The notes under the pieces are model-generated. The model was not told where the DNA came from. It did not search any database and saw only the letters and a list, made by a program, of their open reading frames with translations. From positions 236,217-300,216 of the forward strand of contig VXAY01002606.1 in the NCBI GenBank assembly GCA_013399855.1: a DNA stretch of 64,000 nucleotides, given 5' to 3'. The stretch is from Oxyruncus cristatus (taxonomy: Eukaryota; Chordata; Aves; Passeriformes; Cotingidae). The stretch's first letter is position 1, and each line of letters begins with the position of its first letter. The translations under genes were made by a program, and so were the position numbers. Positions 49,719 through 63,827 of this stretch are shown piece after piece.

Positions 49719-52700
49719 TCTAATATCAGAGAACTTTGTACTTTTAAAGATCAGACTAAGTCAGATATTTCCATGTATATTCAGACTATACGATTCATTT
49801 GGGAAAACTTATCTTCTGGCTATCTGTGCAATCTCCTCTTGTCTTAGTTCCATTCTATGCAAAATCAGTTTTGATGTCTCATTACTTGATATTTTCAGAA
49901 GCATGTGTATGTCCTTTAGTACCATTAGGAACTGACATGGCACCTTCCTCTTTCATTATGGAGTCTGATCCAAATAGCACTAACTTGCAAATTATCCCCT
50001 TGGCCTTCAGAAGCCTTACGTTAGACTTCAGTTCTTATCAAAATGGTTACCATATCTGCCAGTCCATCTGGAAATACATGAGCAGATCACATTCAGGAAG
50101 TTCTTATTTGTCTCAACTTTTTAATGAATTATCAAAAAAAAAACATTGTTAAGGTAATCCCTTAAGGACACAATCCCTTAAGGAACACGGGGACTTAAAG
50201 TGCACACACAGCACTTGGAACAGTGATATATATTAACAGAACATTCCAAGCACACTGTGATTCACATATGGGTTTAAGCTAGCAAAGAGGAGTCGCAGAA
50301 ATAGAACCACATGCATTTAGTTCTGTCTGTATGCAACCCTGAATGGAGGATGACTGCAGGAGCCTTAACTCAGCTTGTACATCTTGTCTTAGTTCTAATT
50401 TAAGCACAACTATTTCTGACGCCATCTGCATTCAGGATTAGAACTAGACAATGTACTAAATTGGAAATTTTTAAATCCTGGAGTAGCAATGTGCTTTCAG
50501 TTGCATGCTATCCCAATCTTCTGTGCCTTGCTCACACATATGGGGTGATGGACTTTTGTGTTCATTTACATTCTCAGGCTAAACACACCATGACTACTCA
50601 GAACAGGGAGATTCTGCTCCATGGGCCACCCAACTGGTGATTTTGGGCCACCCGGGCTCTTTCAAGTTAGTGAGATCCTAGAACTCCTCTACAGAGCTAG
50701 ATCATTGCAAGAATTATAGCTCTGCTATATATGCCCTCCACAGTGATGGCTTTGGGACTCCAACTAATGGGACAGCATCACCATAATTTATATACATCAT
50801 TAACCCCTGTGTCATGAGAATTTAATAGGTTTTTGCCAATTACAATTATCCTAATTAAGAAGCATATATCAAGCTAATTATTACCCTGATTTAGTGTATG
50901 ATATCCTGTCTTTGGTCTCATGTCCAAGACTCAAAAGGAACTGACTGCAAATTAAAAATATACTCCAAAAACCTCAATTTGCCAGTTGCAGCTGGGCCAA
51001 GCAGTGACTAATAGGGACAATATTTGCAAGGATTCTGAGTACATAAACACCAAAGGAAGATAGCTGAGTTATGTTGGGTGGTCCAAAGAGATATTAGCAA
51101 CAAAAGAGTAAGGACATAAAACAAAAAAGTCAGGTTCAATTATCACCAATTCCCCTGCCTTTAAAAGCAGCAACTGGTTCTCCAAGGACTGGAGAATGCA
51201 GTTTGAAGTGGGCAGATACAACTGGGATTTGAATTTGAGATTTAAGATGGGGCTTTTCTGTTTGTCTCCTTCCTTCCCCACTTGAGAATATTTTTCTATG
51301 AGCAGATATTAGGAAAGGCAAGACACCAGAGATGAGCTGTTGGCATATGATGGGGACTCCCATTTGTCACGATTCCCAGCCAAAATTAGGTCAAAGACAT
51401 GAGGGTCTAATGGGAAAAAAATGGGCCTACTGAATTTTTGGTCTGGTTTCCATCCTTCTCTCAGACATTTTAAAAGGGTTTTTTATATAATTGATTTTTT
51501 TCATCTAACCTAAGTATTTTGGTGCAAAGCCTCAAATGAAAGCCTTAAACATTAGCTGAAATTTTCAAAATTGCATAGCTGTTTGGAAAAATTTCTGAAC
51601 AGAAGAACTGAGTGAGTCTGATTCATAAGTATTTAGGAAACTGATTCCAAATTAAAGAAGATTTTTGAACAATTTCTAACTGTATCAAGACTAAAAAATA
51701 AAAAAATTGCCTTTCTCACCTCCAAAAAATATAACAGCTCTAGAAACAAACAGTTCATTAAGATATAGTTGATCAGTACCAGTGCAAGACAACATACTTG
51801 AAGTCCACAATTTATAGAGAATGAGAATTTGGTTTGAAAACAACTGATTCGGACAGGGCTTGTACTGTCATAGATGAGAGTGTCACTGATTCTTAGTTAG
51901 TTAAAGAGAAAAATGTGCAATAGAAACACGAAATTTTTGACACAATATTGATACAAACAAAATTAGGATATTGTGCCATTTCTAGAGCTGGTACTCAAAC
52001 TTAAAGTAAAATATGGAAATTTTAAAGAGGTTAGGGAAGAAAAGAACAACATAAAAATGTTGGAGAAACTAGAAAACATTATGATATGATATTCAGTGCA
52101 TCTAGATCATCAACAATAAAATTAAGGGATAATACCAATCCTGTGTGTAGGTCCTTGCACACCTGTTTCCAGAAGGTTTATTCTAGCTGAAAAAAAAAAA
52201 AAAAATCATAGTCAGATCAGTAGGATGCTGACTAAGATTTTAATTTAACCAGAGTATTAAAGACAGTGAGCATAATTTAAATCAAAATATAAAAGAGATG
52301 AAGTCACCAGTTCATGGAGTCTTTATTATTAATCTTTCTTAAACATACTTATATTAATTTTTTGTAACAAGTTTTGTAATCCATGAGTATAGGCAGTTGG
52401 TTTGATATTTGAACTTAGGTTCACTAAATCCCACACTTTAACCCTTGTTCCATGAAGGAGCCATTTCTTCTGGAAAATGTAAGTTAATGAAGTCTCAGCC
52501 TTTAAGGTTTTAGTTCATCGGCTGATAAGATTAGAGAAGATGTATTTTCCCAAGTGTTTTGTAAAAGTGATCGACATGATAAGTTTTTTCCATCTTTTCC
52601 AGTACTTAGTTGGTAACTAGTCTAAGGCAATGCAAATAATTCTTTCCCTGAGACTCCTGGTTAACATCTTCCACTCACATATTCCAATTTAGATTGCTAG

Positions 52701-54159
52701 ATTTGCAGCTCTGAAGGAATTCACTGCCAGGTCAGACTGGCAAGACTTTTTGCCTTCCTCTGCACTGCTAAGCATGTTTGCTGATTTGTCTGTTTCTCAC
52801 CTAATCAGATCTTAGGCACTAGTGGAATTTGGACAAAGTCTGATGTTATCTCTCCCTGGCATGAAACAATTTAGTGTCCTGAGAAGTAAGGGATTTTAAT
52901 ATAGACAAAGTTATTGGGCACAATAGTGAAGTAAGTGACTGAAATCAAATATTTAGTCTAAAATTTAGTTGACAAATATTAAGTCTAAAATCAAGAAAAC
53001 AATGGAAGCAATTGAGAGTTCATTAATTAGACTTCTAGTGAGGCAGTGCAGAAGACTGAACAATAGCCACAGGGAAGGAAAATTGGAGAATCCATTGGTC
53101 TGAGTCAAAGCCAAAGTCAACAGCAGTTGAATGAATTCTGGGGACAGGTTCTGGCAACAGTATTGTCTCAAGTATAAAGAGCAATGTCAGCTGCTTAAGC
53201 TTTAAGGAAGAAATTCTTGCTCTTTATCATATCTTGTAATATTGAATAGTAGGATACAGGGCTATCACTGAGTGGGCAAAAGAGAGTGATCAGTTGGCTT
53301 CTGGAGAGAGGAATTACCTCTTGCCATTCTGCTTCCCAGGGCTGAATTCACTGTTTAACAGGAAAGTAAGGAATGTTTCCATAAATTGATGAGAAGTTCA
53401 TTTCATCATATAGAGATCTAAGTTTCCTGTAGTATTGCTGGGTCAGTTCCACTGATAATATGACAAATTACACTGTTCAGATTCAGAAATTTAGAAGTAG
53501 TTCCTGAAATCTGCATTCATCCATTCATCCATACAAATTTCACAGTGCATTGTCTGCACATGTAGAATTTCTTCAAATACAGACAAACATAAGCAAAGCA
53601 TGAGTTGTCTTCAATAACATATCAATCAGACTTTGTTTGGAGCACAGGTGGAACTGTGTTTCTATGAATGTACTTATATTTGCGTGCATACACGTTGAAT
53701 ACATACAGGTTAATTACACTCTTTGGGTTTTGGAGCCAACCCATTGCTTCCCAAACATTGCTCTTCATATTTGGGGTCCTTCTATATAAAAATACTATCT
53801 CTTGTGCCAACAATCAGTAATATTTTTTTATTATTATTTTAATAGAAAAACCCAGTTCCTACACTTCAAAGTGCTAGAGCATTCTGAGCATCTGTTTTCC
53901 TTTTATTCACAAAACAAATGTTCAGGAGAGCTACTCCATTCTCCCAGCAACTCCCTATGTGTTAGGTGCACCAATGATTTATCACCTTCTCATTTCCAGT
54001 ACATAATTTTATATATGTGCCCAACTGCCACACTGCTCTCAATGTGCACTGCCAGTCTCCCACAGTCTATTAATCCAATTTTGCTGGAATAATGAGAAGG
54101 GATGATGAAAATTAAAGTGTCCAGCTATGGGAAGAATACTGACAAACAAAGTTCAGCAA
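49719..54159. other. Intergenic DNA, possible conserved non-coding patch
   Basis: AT-rich non-coding sequence. The stretch 50790-50930 is dense in homeodomain-type TAATTA/AATTAG words. Poly-A at 52190-52205. No gene recognised. Confidence 0.45.
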
Positions 54160-55600
54160 GAAGGAGTGTATGTGTCAGCTACAGTTCACCAGGGACAAAC
54201 TGTCTGCACACCTCAGAAGCGGGAACACTGAGGGAGCTTGGTGTACTACTCTAAGGGAAACATGAATCAAAGAACAGAGGTGCTGTGGTCATGCTCTGTT
54301 GAAATTAATGCACATACGGAACAGAGACTGGAGCAACACAATGGTCTTGTGATCATGTTCTGTGAAAAACAATGCACCTAATGGGAACTAAGCCATAGGA
54401 ATGTGCCAGATGGTGACTGAAAGCTGAACTTTGCTTAACTTGAATATACATATTACTTTGCATGCCCATATGCTAATGACTAAAATCACTCAGAATCCAC
54501 CTAAACATGAAATGACATCAACTTGAAATTTACCTTCCCCCTCGGAAAAATGCTATAAATATACTTTTAAGTGGAAAGGGAGGTCAGAGGAGACTGCTTT
54601 CTAACTTCTGGGATCGGTCAACAGGCTGAACCTGTCTTCTCTCTCCACAAAGACAAATCTGTTGGGTAAGAACCTTATTCTATGTATGCTAAATAATTAT
54701 TTTGAGCTGGCTTTCATTGGTGATTAGAACTTGTCTGTATATTGCTTCAAATCCATTTTTGCTAGTCAGTATACTATCAATATCAATCTTTGAACTTAAT
54801 CTGCCACAGTTTACTATTATCACTGTGTTTGTGTGTTACTTTGTAAACTGTTTAGTGAGTCCTTCAAGAGCATTAGCAGCCACCGGCAGTGGATAATGTA
54901 CTTGACAAAACTGATAATATGCCATCTAAGTGTGGGCAGATGCAGAAAGGGGATCTTTCTCAAGTGAATAAAGGATTTGACTCTGATATGCTGTCAGTGC
55001 ATGCCCCTGAACAGGCTAGTCAAACCACCCTCTGATACAGTGGGCTGTGCAGTGGGATCTCCATAACAGGATGCAGATAGCTGGTTGGGCACAAGGGTCT
55101 TGTCTTTCTTGGGGCACTGACAGACTGATCAAATATAAAAGGTTTGAGGAAACCCCTCTTTCATGTGAGAGCATCTGTGGAGTGGCAGACTCTTGTTCCA
55201 GAGAAGATAAGGAAAATTGCTGTTTTTACATGTATGGGCAGATCTAAATCATAATGGCAAACAGAAATGAGTAAGACAGAATGCTCTGCCTGAAGCAAAA
55301 TGGTGGTAAAAATATCAGATAGTAATTTATTTAACTGATTATTACTCAGCATCTCTCCTTTCTTTGCCTCAGATTTACCTCACATTGCATGGGCAACTGA
55401 ATAATTGTGATTATTGTTCTCAGAAATCTCTTGCAGATGACTCAATTAGGTTTGACTGTTTCAAACTGCATTTCGGGTCTACATGGACTGATGTGGTGCA
55501 GAGGTCCATCAATAGATATTTCTGATTCAGATGTAAGGGAGTTGCAGCCTTTTCATGTCTTGTGCTAATCTTCCTCTTTCTTCTGGTTTGGTACCGTACA
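54160..55600 (+). mobile_element. Putative decayed LTR retroelement (LTR plus leader)
   Basis: The segment opens near TGTGTCAGCTACAGTTCACC and carries a TATA box TATAAAT at 54554-54560. A C/T-rich block (CTGTCTTCTCTCTCCACAAAG) follows 80 bases later, as in a U3-R-U5 order. Further on a short open stretch (54893-55036) encodes a hydrophilic peptide, and 55080-55260 is unlike ordinary intergenic DNA. I cannot find the 3' edge, a target-site duplication, a primer site or any gag/pol motif. The ERV label is an inference and the boundaries are loose. Confidence 0.35.
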
Positions 55601-58600
55601 AACACAAAACTTGATCAAAAAAGGTGAAAAGAACACATGACATCATTACTAAACCTCAGGCACTTAGACAATAAGTGGAAGCTATAAAAAGTTGGCTCTC
55701 CCATTTTACTTAAACCCCTGTAAAATAAGTGTTAAATTAAAGCTTGGAAGCATTTGTTTACAGAGGAAAACAAAACCAAACACCAGTTCCACTGGCTGAA
55801 GAACTCAAAATTATGAACATGTCCAACAGGTGAACTGTGAGTTCAAAAATTAACATTTCTTTGACAATGTTTCAGTTTTCTCTACTTTCCACACCACATG
55901 GCTGTCTTTCTTTCCAGGGCCCAGAGCAGAGATCGTGGCAGCAGTTAATCGGTACATTACAGTTTTGCTCAATGAGTTTTGTCCCTGATTTTAAGGCAGT
56001 GGAAAGGGACAGTGAGGAAGGGGGAACAGTAGCATGGCTCTCCATTCCTGTAGGGGGGTATGAATGTGTACTCCATTATGTTTATCAGAACTATTTCAAT
56101 TGAAATTTTATGCGAAATACAATCATTTTACTTGGAGAAATTTGGAATAGAATATCAAAACAGTATCTTTTATCAGACAGATTTGTGATTTTGTGTTAAA
56201 AATAAAATCCAAAACCTCACAACAGGTTTTTCAAAAAGACCCATTTTTCATGCGTCACGATGACTGAAAGTAATTATATTTTTAGCCTTTCAACTTTCTT
56301 GTTTGGCCATATGAAGCTATTTGAGTTTAGTAACTCATGCAATAATTCAGCACACTCAGTTTCTTTCACCTCATTCATGCAGGTGTTTTGTCATAAATTA
56401 CTCATAGGCAGGATCTCAGCCTTGATCTTGTAATGCCAAATATTTAACCATACCCTTTAAGCAACCCTTTAGACCAGGGAAAAACTTTAATCAACACAGC
56501 TTGTATAAGCTCAACTTGTATAACTCATATAAGCTGAGCATTTGCAGCCTGAAAGAATGCAGCCTGGCAGAAGACTGCAGTAATAACAGGCCAACATTTA
56601 GAAATAAGGGTCACTATTAGCAGGAAAATCATGGTATCTTGATTCTATTTTTTCCAAAGACAGCTAAACCATACAGTGGAAGGGATCATTCCAGACACAT
56701 TTTGGAATCATAGTGCACAAAATAAATTCAAAGAAGCTAACAGAACCAAAATTTTTCCTTTCTGTGATTTCTTAAGAGGCAGCCTCTAGACAGTCTTCTT
56801 CATTCCAGGTCCTGCTATCTGGTCTCTGAAAAAAATCAATATTCCCTCTATTGTTCTTTATCTCCTGTAATATATTTTTTCTTGAATTCCTTGTGGTTTT
56901 TTATCTGTTCTTTTGAGTGACTGAGGTGTGCAGTCAGAAGCCATAGTTGGTTGCACTTCTCTTATTATCCTTGAGAACTGGCAATAGCCAAGAGCTGGCT
57001 GATCCTTTATTATTTGTTCAAGTAATCAAATAAAAACCTCCATAACCAGAATCAGTAAAATTGTCTCCTTAACACAAAATTCTCCACAATTACTTTTTTG
57101 TTCCTCATCAGTACAAATGTATTTTGGGCAGGCTTCAATTACAAAAGTACTGGCAGCCAACTCCACTTACACAGTAGGCCCAAAATACCCAGTACTATCA
57201 ATCATTCTGTGACAGAAACAAAACCAAACTGGACCAACTCAGAGACTGAGTCCCCAAAGCAGAATATCGTTAGACACATCCATCTCAAACAACCTTGTCT
57301 GATAGTTCATGAAGCATAAATATACCCCCCAACTTGTAGAAATGTATCCTTAATTAAAATTAGTCAGATTACTGCATTACAAAAACTTGGTAGGATTAGA
57401 AGGGACATAATAAATGATATTGTTGTACAGCTACACAAACTGACCTTAAACTACTGTGACACTTTTTCTTAGGAAAGCATCTCCAGGCTTCTGTTTTGCT
57501 TTTTCTAACCAAATTTTTCATCCACTGAAGGCTTTTCATTTATCTTAGAATGGCATTATTCCACAGTGAACTGCCAACAGCAACAGTTGATTTGATTTCA
57601 CTTTAATAAGAAGATAAATGACCTTCAGAGAAAATAACTAATTATTAAATACTAGGATGCATTACTAGAGGCTCCTGACTTATTTCTGAGATACAAACAC
57701 ATGTTCATTTCCAAAATAGTTGGAGATTGAGGCAAAACCACCAAGTGTGTAATAATTCCATTTCCCGAAGATCTCTGGCTTCAGTTTTATAGGGAGAAAG
57801 AAGACATAAAAAAGTCCAGGATGGCTGTGGTGACATATGCCATATGCATCAGTTTCAGTTTCATCAAAACAATAGAAAAATTATGGAGAATGCATGTTTG
57901 TTCTGCCTCAATCCCTTTCCCCCCTAGTCTTCACAGTTATTTAATTATTTCCATATCTGTGTTCTCTCCAGCTGATTGAAAATCTAACCCATTTTTCATA
58001 CATTCCTTTAAAAAATGTATAAAATCTGGCAGTAAAGCCTTAATAAGTAAGATCCATACAAAAATTGTTTTTAAAATGCACTAGAATTACTAGTCCAGTT
58101 TTATAGCATATATATTCATAGCACAGACACAATAAAAGCAAAGCTCTACAAATATCACCTGCTTTGGTAATTGTGCAATTATAGCCTTAACATTTAGAAC
58201 AAGTCTGTATTCCTGATATTGTGTGTTATTCAGTGATTCTTCTTTAAGAATAAGATGATGTGTCTCTACCTTACAAAACCCTACAGATTCCATATCTCCT
58301 AGCAAATGGTCCAGCACCACAGTACTCTGTGCTTTTCCAAAACTAAAGATACGTTCTTATAAGACACCAGCTCACTTTACAGAAGATAGGAAAATAGATG
58401 GTACCCTGTATAGACAGCATGTAGACATAGATAACTCTGAAAAATACTCCTCAAGAACCTCACACTGAGTATGAAGTTGTTTAAAGTCAGGCATCAAGAA
58501 AGAGTAAGTGTAGGGGTAAGTCTGTAGGAGGCAATTCCCATGCCTCTGTCAACACTAAATCTATAAAATGTAGTGGCATGTTAGATGCCTCCATTACTTT

Positions 58601-61600
58601 CAAGTTACTACCTAATCTAGGTACCTATATGAGCAGGAATAATTCATTTTAAAAGGGGTTATGTTGGCCATTACCTTTAGATAATTAACTAAAATGTGTT
58701 CAGCACACTGATCTGGAAAATAAGAGGCTTGGGACTATCTGGCAGTAGCTTGAGTGAATTCAAACCCACTTCCTGGAAAAATGGCTTAAGCATAGTGCTA
58801 CAAATGCATCACAAGAACAGCCCTGTCTCCAGCTGTTTAAGCAGGCTAGCACTAACAAACATATATAAATGCCAGGTTCATTTCATTAGCAGAAAAGAGA
58901 GCCATGAGGAGCGGTCAGTTCAAAACTCTTATCTCTCCTTAGTTCTAGAGGGGTTTTTTTTATTTAAAAATGGGTTTGGCTGTCTGGAGTGAAATACCTG
59001 AACTACCCAGCAGCAGTTCCCCTAGCCCAGTGTGTTGTCAGAGCAAACGGTCTCTTGCCTTTGTGATTCCTGGAGCTTTAGTATCCGTTACTCATCTAAA
59101 CTACTTCATGGCTCCATGACTCTTGCACTCTTCAGACATTTTAACTATGTAACCCTTCCAAGCCCAGGTGGGTCCCCACACTTTCTGAAGAAATGCTGTA
59201 AATAGAGCTGGACACCTGCCTCCCTCCTTGAATGTTTGAACAAGAAGTGACTTGTTCAAAAATAAAGACCATGAAGCAAATATCTGTTCTACTAAGTAAG
59301 GAGGTGATGTAGAAAATGTCATGCATGGAAGCTTCCTCCCTTTTTTATTATGCTTAATTTTATTAAAAATTGTCACAGAAAACAGGGGTTTACAACCAGC
59401 ACTACACTTTGTCATCTTTAATGTACATTATTTCTGGCTTCTAAGTTACAGCAGACCTCCACAAATGCAATTGGATTCAACAGTGTATTTAACAATTATT
59501 TCATTGGTTTTGCATAAATCTCACAGGATATTAGTAGTTTCCAACAAACAGCTTAGAGGTGAATTTCTTCACAGTCTGCTACCATACCTCCTGGGCACCC
59601 AGTTCTCCTTCATAGTCACCTTTCAATATGTTCTCCAGGAGAGACAGAGCCATTTTACATCTGGGTGACGTGTCTGATCTCTTTATCCAAGGAAGCTCTA
59701 AAGTAACCATCCTGACTAATCTCTCTCAAGCACCACAGACTGCTGATTTGTGAGGTGACTTCCATGTATATTACATCCAAGCCAGATGTATCAGCTTTTT
59801 GTAAACTTCATCATGACTTAATGGGATAGTTAAAAATTCTGTGCATTCAAAAAAATCCAGAGGCCATTAGCACCAAACATTAGGGAGAGAATAAAATAAA
59901 TTAAAAGTCATATCACAAGCTTTGATTTGGTATGATACATATGCAAAACAAACTCCTTCACAAGACAGACTGAAATATCTTCAGATAACCTGGTGAGTTT
60001 TATCTTGAAAATAAGAGATCTTGTCTAGAATTATGAACATATAAGCAATATTAAAACACTGGGACATTTTAAATGCTTCGGGGAAAGAGTTTTCTATTGA
60101 ACTGATAGTTTTCATATGTAATATCATGGAAGCAAAGCATAATTATGTGATACCCATAGCATCTAAGAGAATGATTACATTTGTGCACAGTCTTATTTTT
60201 TTATATATTGCTTAAATTAGATGAGTAATAAAAGCTTATTTTATACGACAATGAAACCTACAATGACATTTCTGTAGGGAAAATCTCTTTTTGTTATTGC
60301 AGTATGAAAAGTTAGATGAAACAATATTTATTGACTATTCCATTCAATCTATTGCCAATTACTCCTGACTTATTCAGTGTTTGAACCAGAATCTTTCTGT
60401 AACTCTAATTACAGCTAGCCTCTAAATACAACCCTGATACCAGAAAGTAAACTTCTAAAGCATTCTACGTACACTTTGTAGTTAATTAGCTCAGACGCTA
60501 TTTAGAAGAAGACTTCCATTTAATTCATCCTCTAAGCTGACTCTTCCTCATGCTCTAGCCAGTCTTTTTCTCTGCATCTTGTTAATGGAGGAGAGCTTTC
60601 AGAGTTGTTTTCATACTGCTCCTCAGTTATGCTGGAGATAGCGATCTGCATTTGGCTCATAGTATCAACACTGCTTCTCTATCCCACAGGGATTCTTTAA
60701 GGGTTTTTGGGGGTTCTTGTTTGTGGGGTTTTTTTTGTTATTTGGGGTTTTTTTTAACGGAAAAAGAGTCACACTTCTTGTGTGAAAATTCTTGCATAAC
60801 GCGACTTCCATAAATAACATTCACAGAGAAATTTTGGGTTGCATATCTTGTGGAATAAAAACATTAAATTAAGTTTTTGTAAGTGAGATTTGGCTTCAAT
60901 CACCAAGTAGACTGCCAGTAAAGAAGCCTGGGGTTTCTTTAGAGCTGTATAAATGGGTAAATATTTTCCCTATTCTTGCGTATGTCTTTTCTTCTCCTCT
61001 GCCCCTTTTCTTCCAACTTTCTAGAATCCCCTGTGTCACTGATGTTCTTAACAATAGCTTTCTAAAATGTCTAGAAAAACTGGGATCCAAAGATTTATTT
61101 ACTAATAAACCTCACTACATTAAGTATGTTAATTTGAAAGCATGTAGCACAGAATCAAAAAATTAAAACTTTGAAATTAGATGATATTCATGTTGCCCTT
61201 TCATCCTCCTGACCCTTTTGTATTTTTAGAGGGCTAGCTTTGGGACAACGACATAAATTGCTTAGATGGCCATGTTATTTGCAGCAACTTCTATTTCTCC
61301 TCCACCCGAGCCTGATCTCACCACTATTATCTTTGGTTATATTCAGGGAAAAGCAAATGGAACAAACCCTGACATTATTGATATAAAGACAATGTAAGCC
61401 CACTTTTCTACTTGTGCTGGGAGTTCAATAAGGTGGGCCAAATAAAATATATGTGTATGAAATTTTTAATATGTATTTAGAATTCAGCACTTAGTAGAAA
61501 TATTTTTGCATAGACATTCACTCTCCTATCCCAGAGGCAAAGGGAGACTCTATGCTTGCTCAAATGCCATCTCATATATTAGGTACTCTTCTGCTTTGGA

Positions 61601-62454
61601 TGTCCTCTAAATAGGTCTCTGCCCCTCAGAATAGGATTTGCTGCATATGTTTGACTAAAGAGAACATTTTAACTAAGCATGATTTTCAAATGTACAAATT
61701 ATATTTAGACCTTAACTGAACTTTTTAGCTGGAAAATTAACTTTCTTGATTCCCTCTTAAGTAAGATTATCTTTGAATTAAGTCAGTTCCATGACAAATT
61801 GATACGTTTCAACACATGTTCATGACCTGCAGAAGTCACTGTCCACTAGTCAACTGAAAAGAAATGGGCAACTATTCCATTTACTTGTGTTAGAAAAAGA
61901 AGATACATCTTTCTTATTTATAGATGGAGGAATGTAAATTTCTGCATCAGTGAGTACAGTATGTATTATCAAGAACTTAATGTTTGGGGAAAAGAAAGTG
62001 GAATATCTTCCATAGTTTTATATTTTTTTTATCTTTTTATTACTTTAATTTCACTGTAAAGTCAAGTCACTATCTTGGCATCATCAACATTTTTTTGTTA
62101 TATAAGCATATTTTTTCATTATCTGTATTTTTACCTTTAGAACAAATCAGAGCTTTGTCACAATCATGATATAGCCAGAAAATTACATTGGTCTCATTCC
62201 CCATAAAGTAACAGATCTATTTGTGATAAAACGAGTAAATTGATGAAAAGTATTGCACAATGATCAGGCAGTAAATAGATTGTAGATGAGTTTTCAAGTT
62301 TAAGCTATCGGTTCTAAATGATCTTGTCCTGCAAGAATGTCATCTGCCCTGAATTTGATGTTCCATAATTAAGATTTCTATGGCAATTATTCATCTATTA
62401 CACAATGCTGACAATCATGTTGACATTTACAGACAATGTGTATACTGAGAGGGG
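55601..62454. other. Intergenic DNA, no gene recognised
   Basis: AT-rich non-coding sequence. It contains a T/G-rich low-complexity tract at 60703-60760. Open frames (at most 115 codons, 59321-59668) show no family resemblance. Confidence 0.5.
60703..60760. repeat. T/G-rich low-complexity tract
   Basis: Runs of GGGTTTTTGGGGG and TTTGGGGTTTTTTTT with several G-tracts of three or more; potentially able to form a G-quadruplex. Confidence 0.75.
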
Positions 62455-62696
62455 TTTTTCTAGGGTAAACTGCGGAGCACGGCAGTTTACGTGGCAGTTC
62501 ATGCAGGCAGGGTGAGCAGCAAGGGCACAGCCACCCTCCCAGCTCTCCCTGGTGGCCTGTGAGGTAGATGTGTGGCTGTTGGGGGTTTGTTTTGGTTTGG
62601 GTTTTTGTTGTCATTATTGTTTGGCTTTTTGTTTGTTTGGTGTGGGTTGTTTTTTTTTTTTGTTTTCTTTTTCCTGCAACTCAACTTGACCCAGCA

Positions 62697-63000
62697 ATGG
62701 TTGCCAAACAAGCAAAAGCCATTGCTGCTGCTCTCAGGGAAAGTGCGCTAACCCAGACAGAACCCCCAGGAAGGACACTGCTGTTCAGGTCACTGTCTGC
62801 ACAGACTGTCTGAGGTGTCTGAGCCTGGTGTCAGTACCAGAGGAGAGCACGAGAGATGCCTGCAATAATGCGAGCAGGTGAGTAATTTGCTGTGCCTGGT
62901 GACAGAGCTTAAGGAAGAAGTCGACAGGTTGAGTACCATTAGGGAGAATGAAAAAGAAACAGACTGGTGGAGTCATACTCTTTTGACCCCAAAGGAAGTC
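62697..63000 (+). pseudogene. CR1 ORF1 N-terminal part (broken)
   Basis: Starts at an ATG with MVAKQAKAIAAALRESALTQ and 'TQTEPPGR', like the CR1 ORF1 N-terminus, and stops at TGA 62811-62813. In another frame similarity resumes with LVTELKEEVDRLSTIRENEK, the coiled-coil segment, near 62900-62960. At least one frameshift or stop therefore separates the two. ORF1 proteins of CR1 act as RNA-binding chaperones for retrotransposition; this copy cannot make a full one. Confidence 0.75.
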
Positions 63001-63131
63001 CAGCAGGAGATGTGAAGCCCTGCACCTCCATCAGGCATATGGAGCAAACCAAATAGATGGGGGGGGAATGGAAACAGGTGCCTGATCAGAGAGGTAAAAG
63101 AATTGCCTACTGACTCCCATCACCTCCCCAG

Positions 63132-63827
63132 GTGCCCTTAAAGAACAGGTATGAGGCCCTGGACCCAGAGAGTCAGGCAGAGGACAGTCAAGAAGAGGAT
63201 CTGTCTGGAGGGTCTCCCAGTTGCACCCCATCTATTGTATGGATTACAACCACAGCTATAAAGAACAAAAGAAGGGTAGCTGTAGTCAGTGACTCCCTTC
63301 TGAGGGGAACTGAGGACCCTGTATGCCAACTGGACCCATCCCACAGGGAAGTCTGCTCCCTTACCAGAGCTCAGGTGAAGGATATTACTAGGAGACTACC
63401 TGAGCTAATCTGGCCCTCTGATTATTATCCACTGCTGGTGGTCCAGGCGTGCAGTGATGACATTAATGAAAGAGGTACCAGGCTAATTAAAAAGGACTTA
63501 AAGGCACTGGATCGATTAGTTAATGGGGCAGGAGCCCCAAAAGTGGTGTTTGCCTCAGTTCCTACAGTAGCAGGGATAAATGAGGAGTACAAAAACTCAT
63601 CAAGGCTAAAGGATTGGTGTCATTGGCAGAATTTTGGTTTTTTCAGCCATGGGGCAAATTCTATCCTACCTAGCCTGCTAGATTCAGTAGGACTTCATCT
63701 ATCTAGCATGGGTAAAAGGACTCTAGCCCCTAAGTTGTTGGGGCTGATCAAGAGGGCACTAGTCCTTGTTCTTGTGAGCGACTTAAAACTGCCACATGTC
63801 TGTTGGAAACTCAACACAGGAGAATAG
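63132..63827 (+). pseudogene. CR1 ORF1 esterase (SGNH-type) domain fused to ORF2 endonuclease remnant
   Basis: Open frame of 231 codons that begins at GTG, so the left edge is not a true start but the middle of ORF1. Residues 1-210 match the CR1 ORF1 esterase. The nucleophile block is VVSDSLLRGTE (Ser55; the usual GDS is SDS here). The 'GTND' block has decayed to ACSDD (106-110). The terminal Asp/His block is LLDSVGLHLSSMGKR with D184 and H189. From about residue 211 the frame passes without a break into LVLVSDLKLPHVCWKLNT, the endonuclease block normally read 'GDFNLPDVCWK'. The end of ORF1 and most of the endonuclease are missing. The frame stops at TAG 63825-63827. Confidence 0.85.

Noticed and set aside
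59321..59668. Plus-strand frame of 115 codons
   Set aside because: Leu/Phe-rich translation of AT-rich DNA with no domain, no splice or promoter context and no repeat match.
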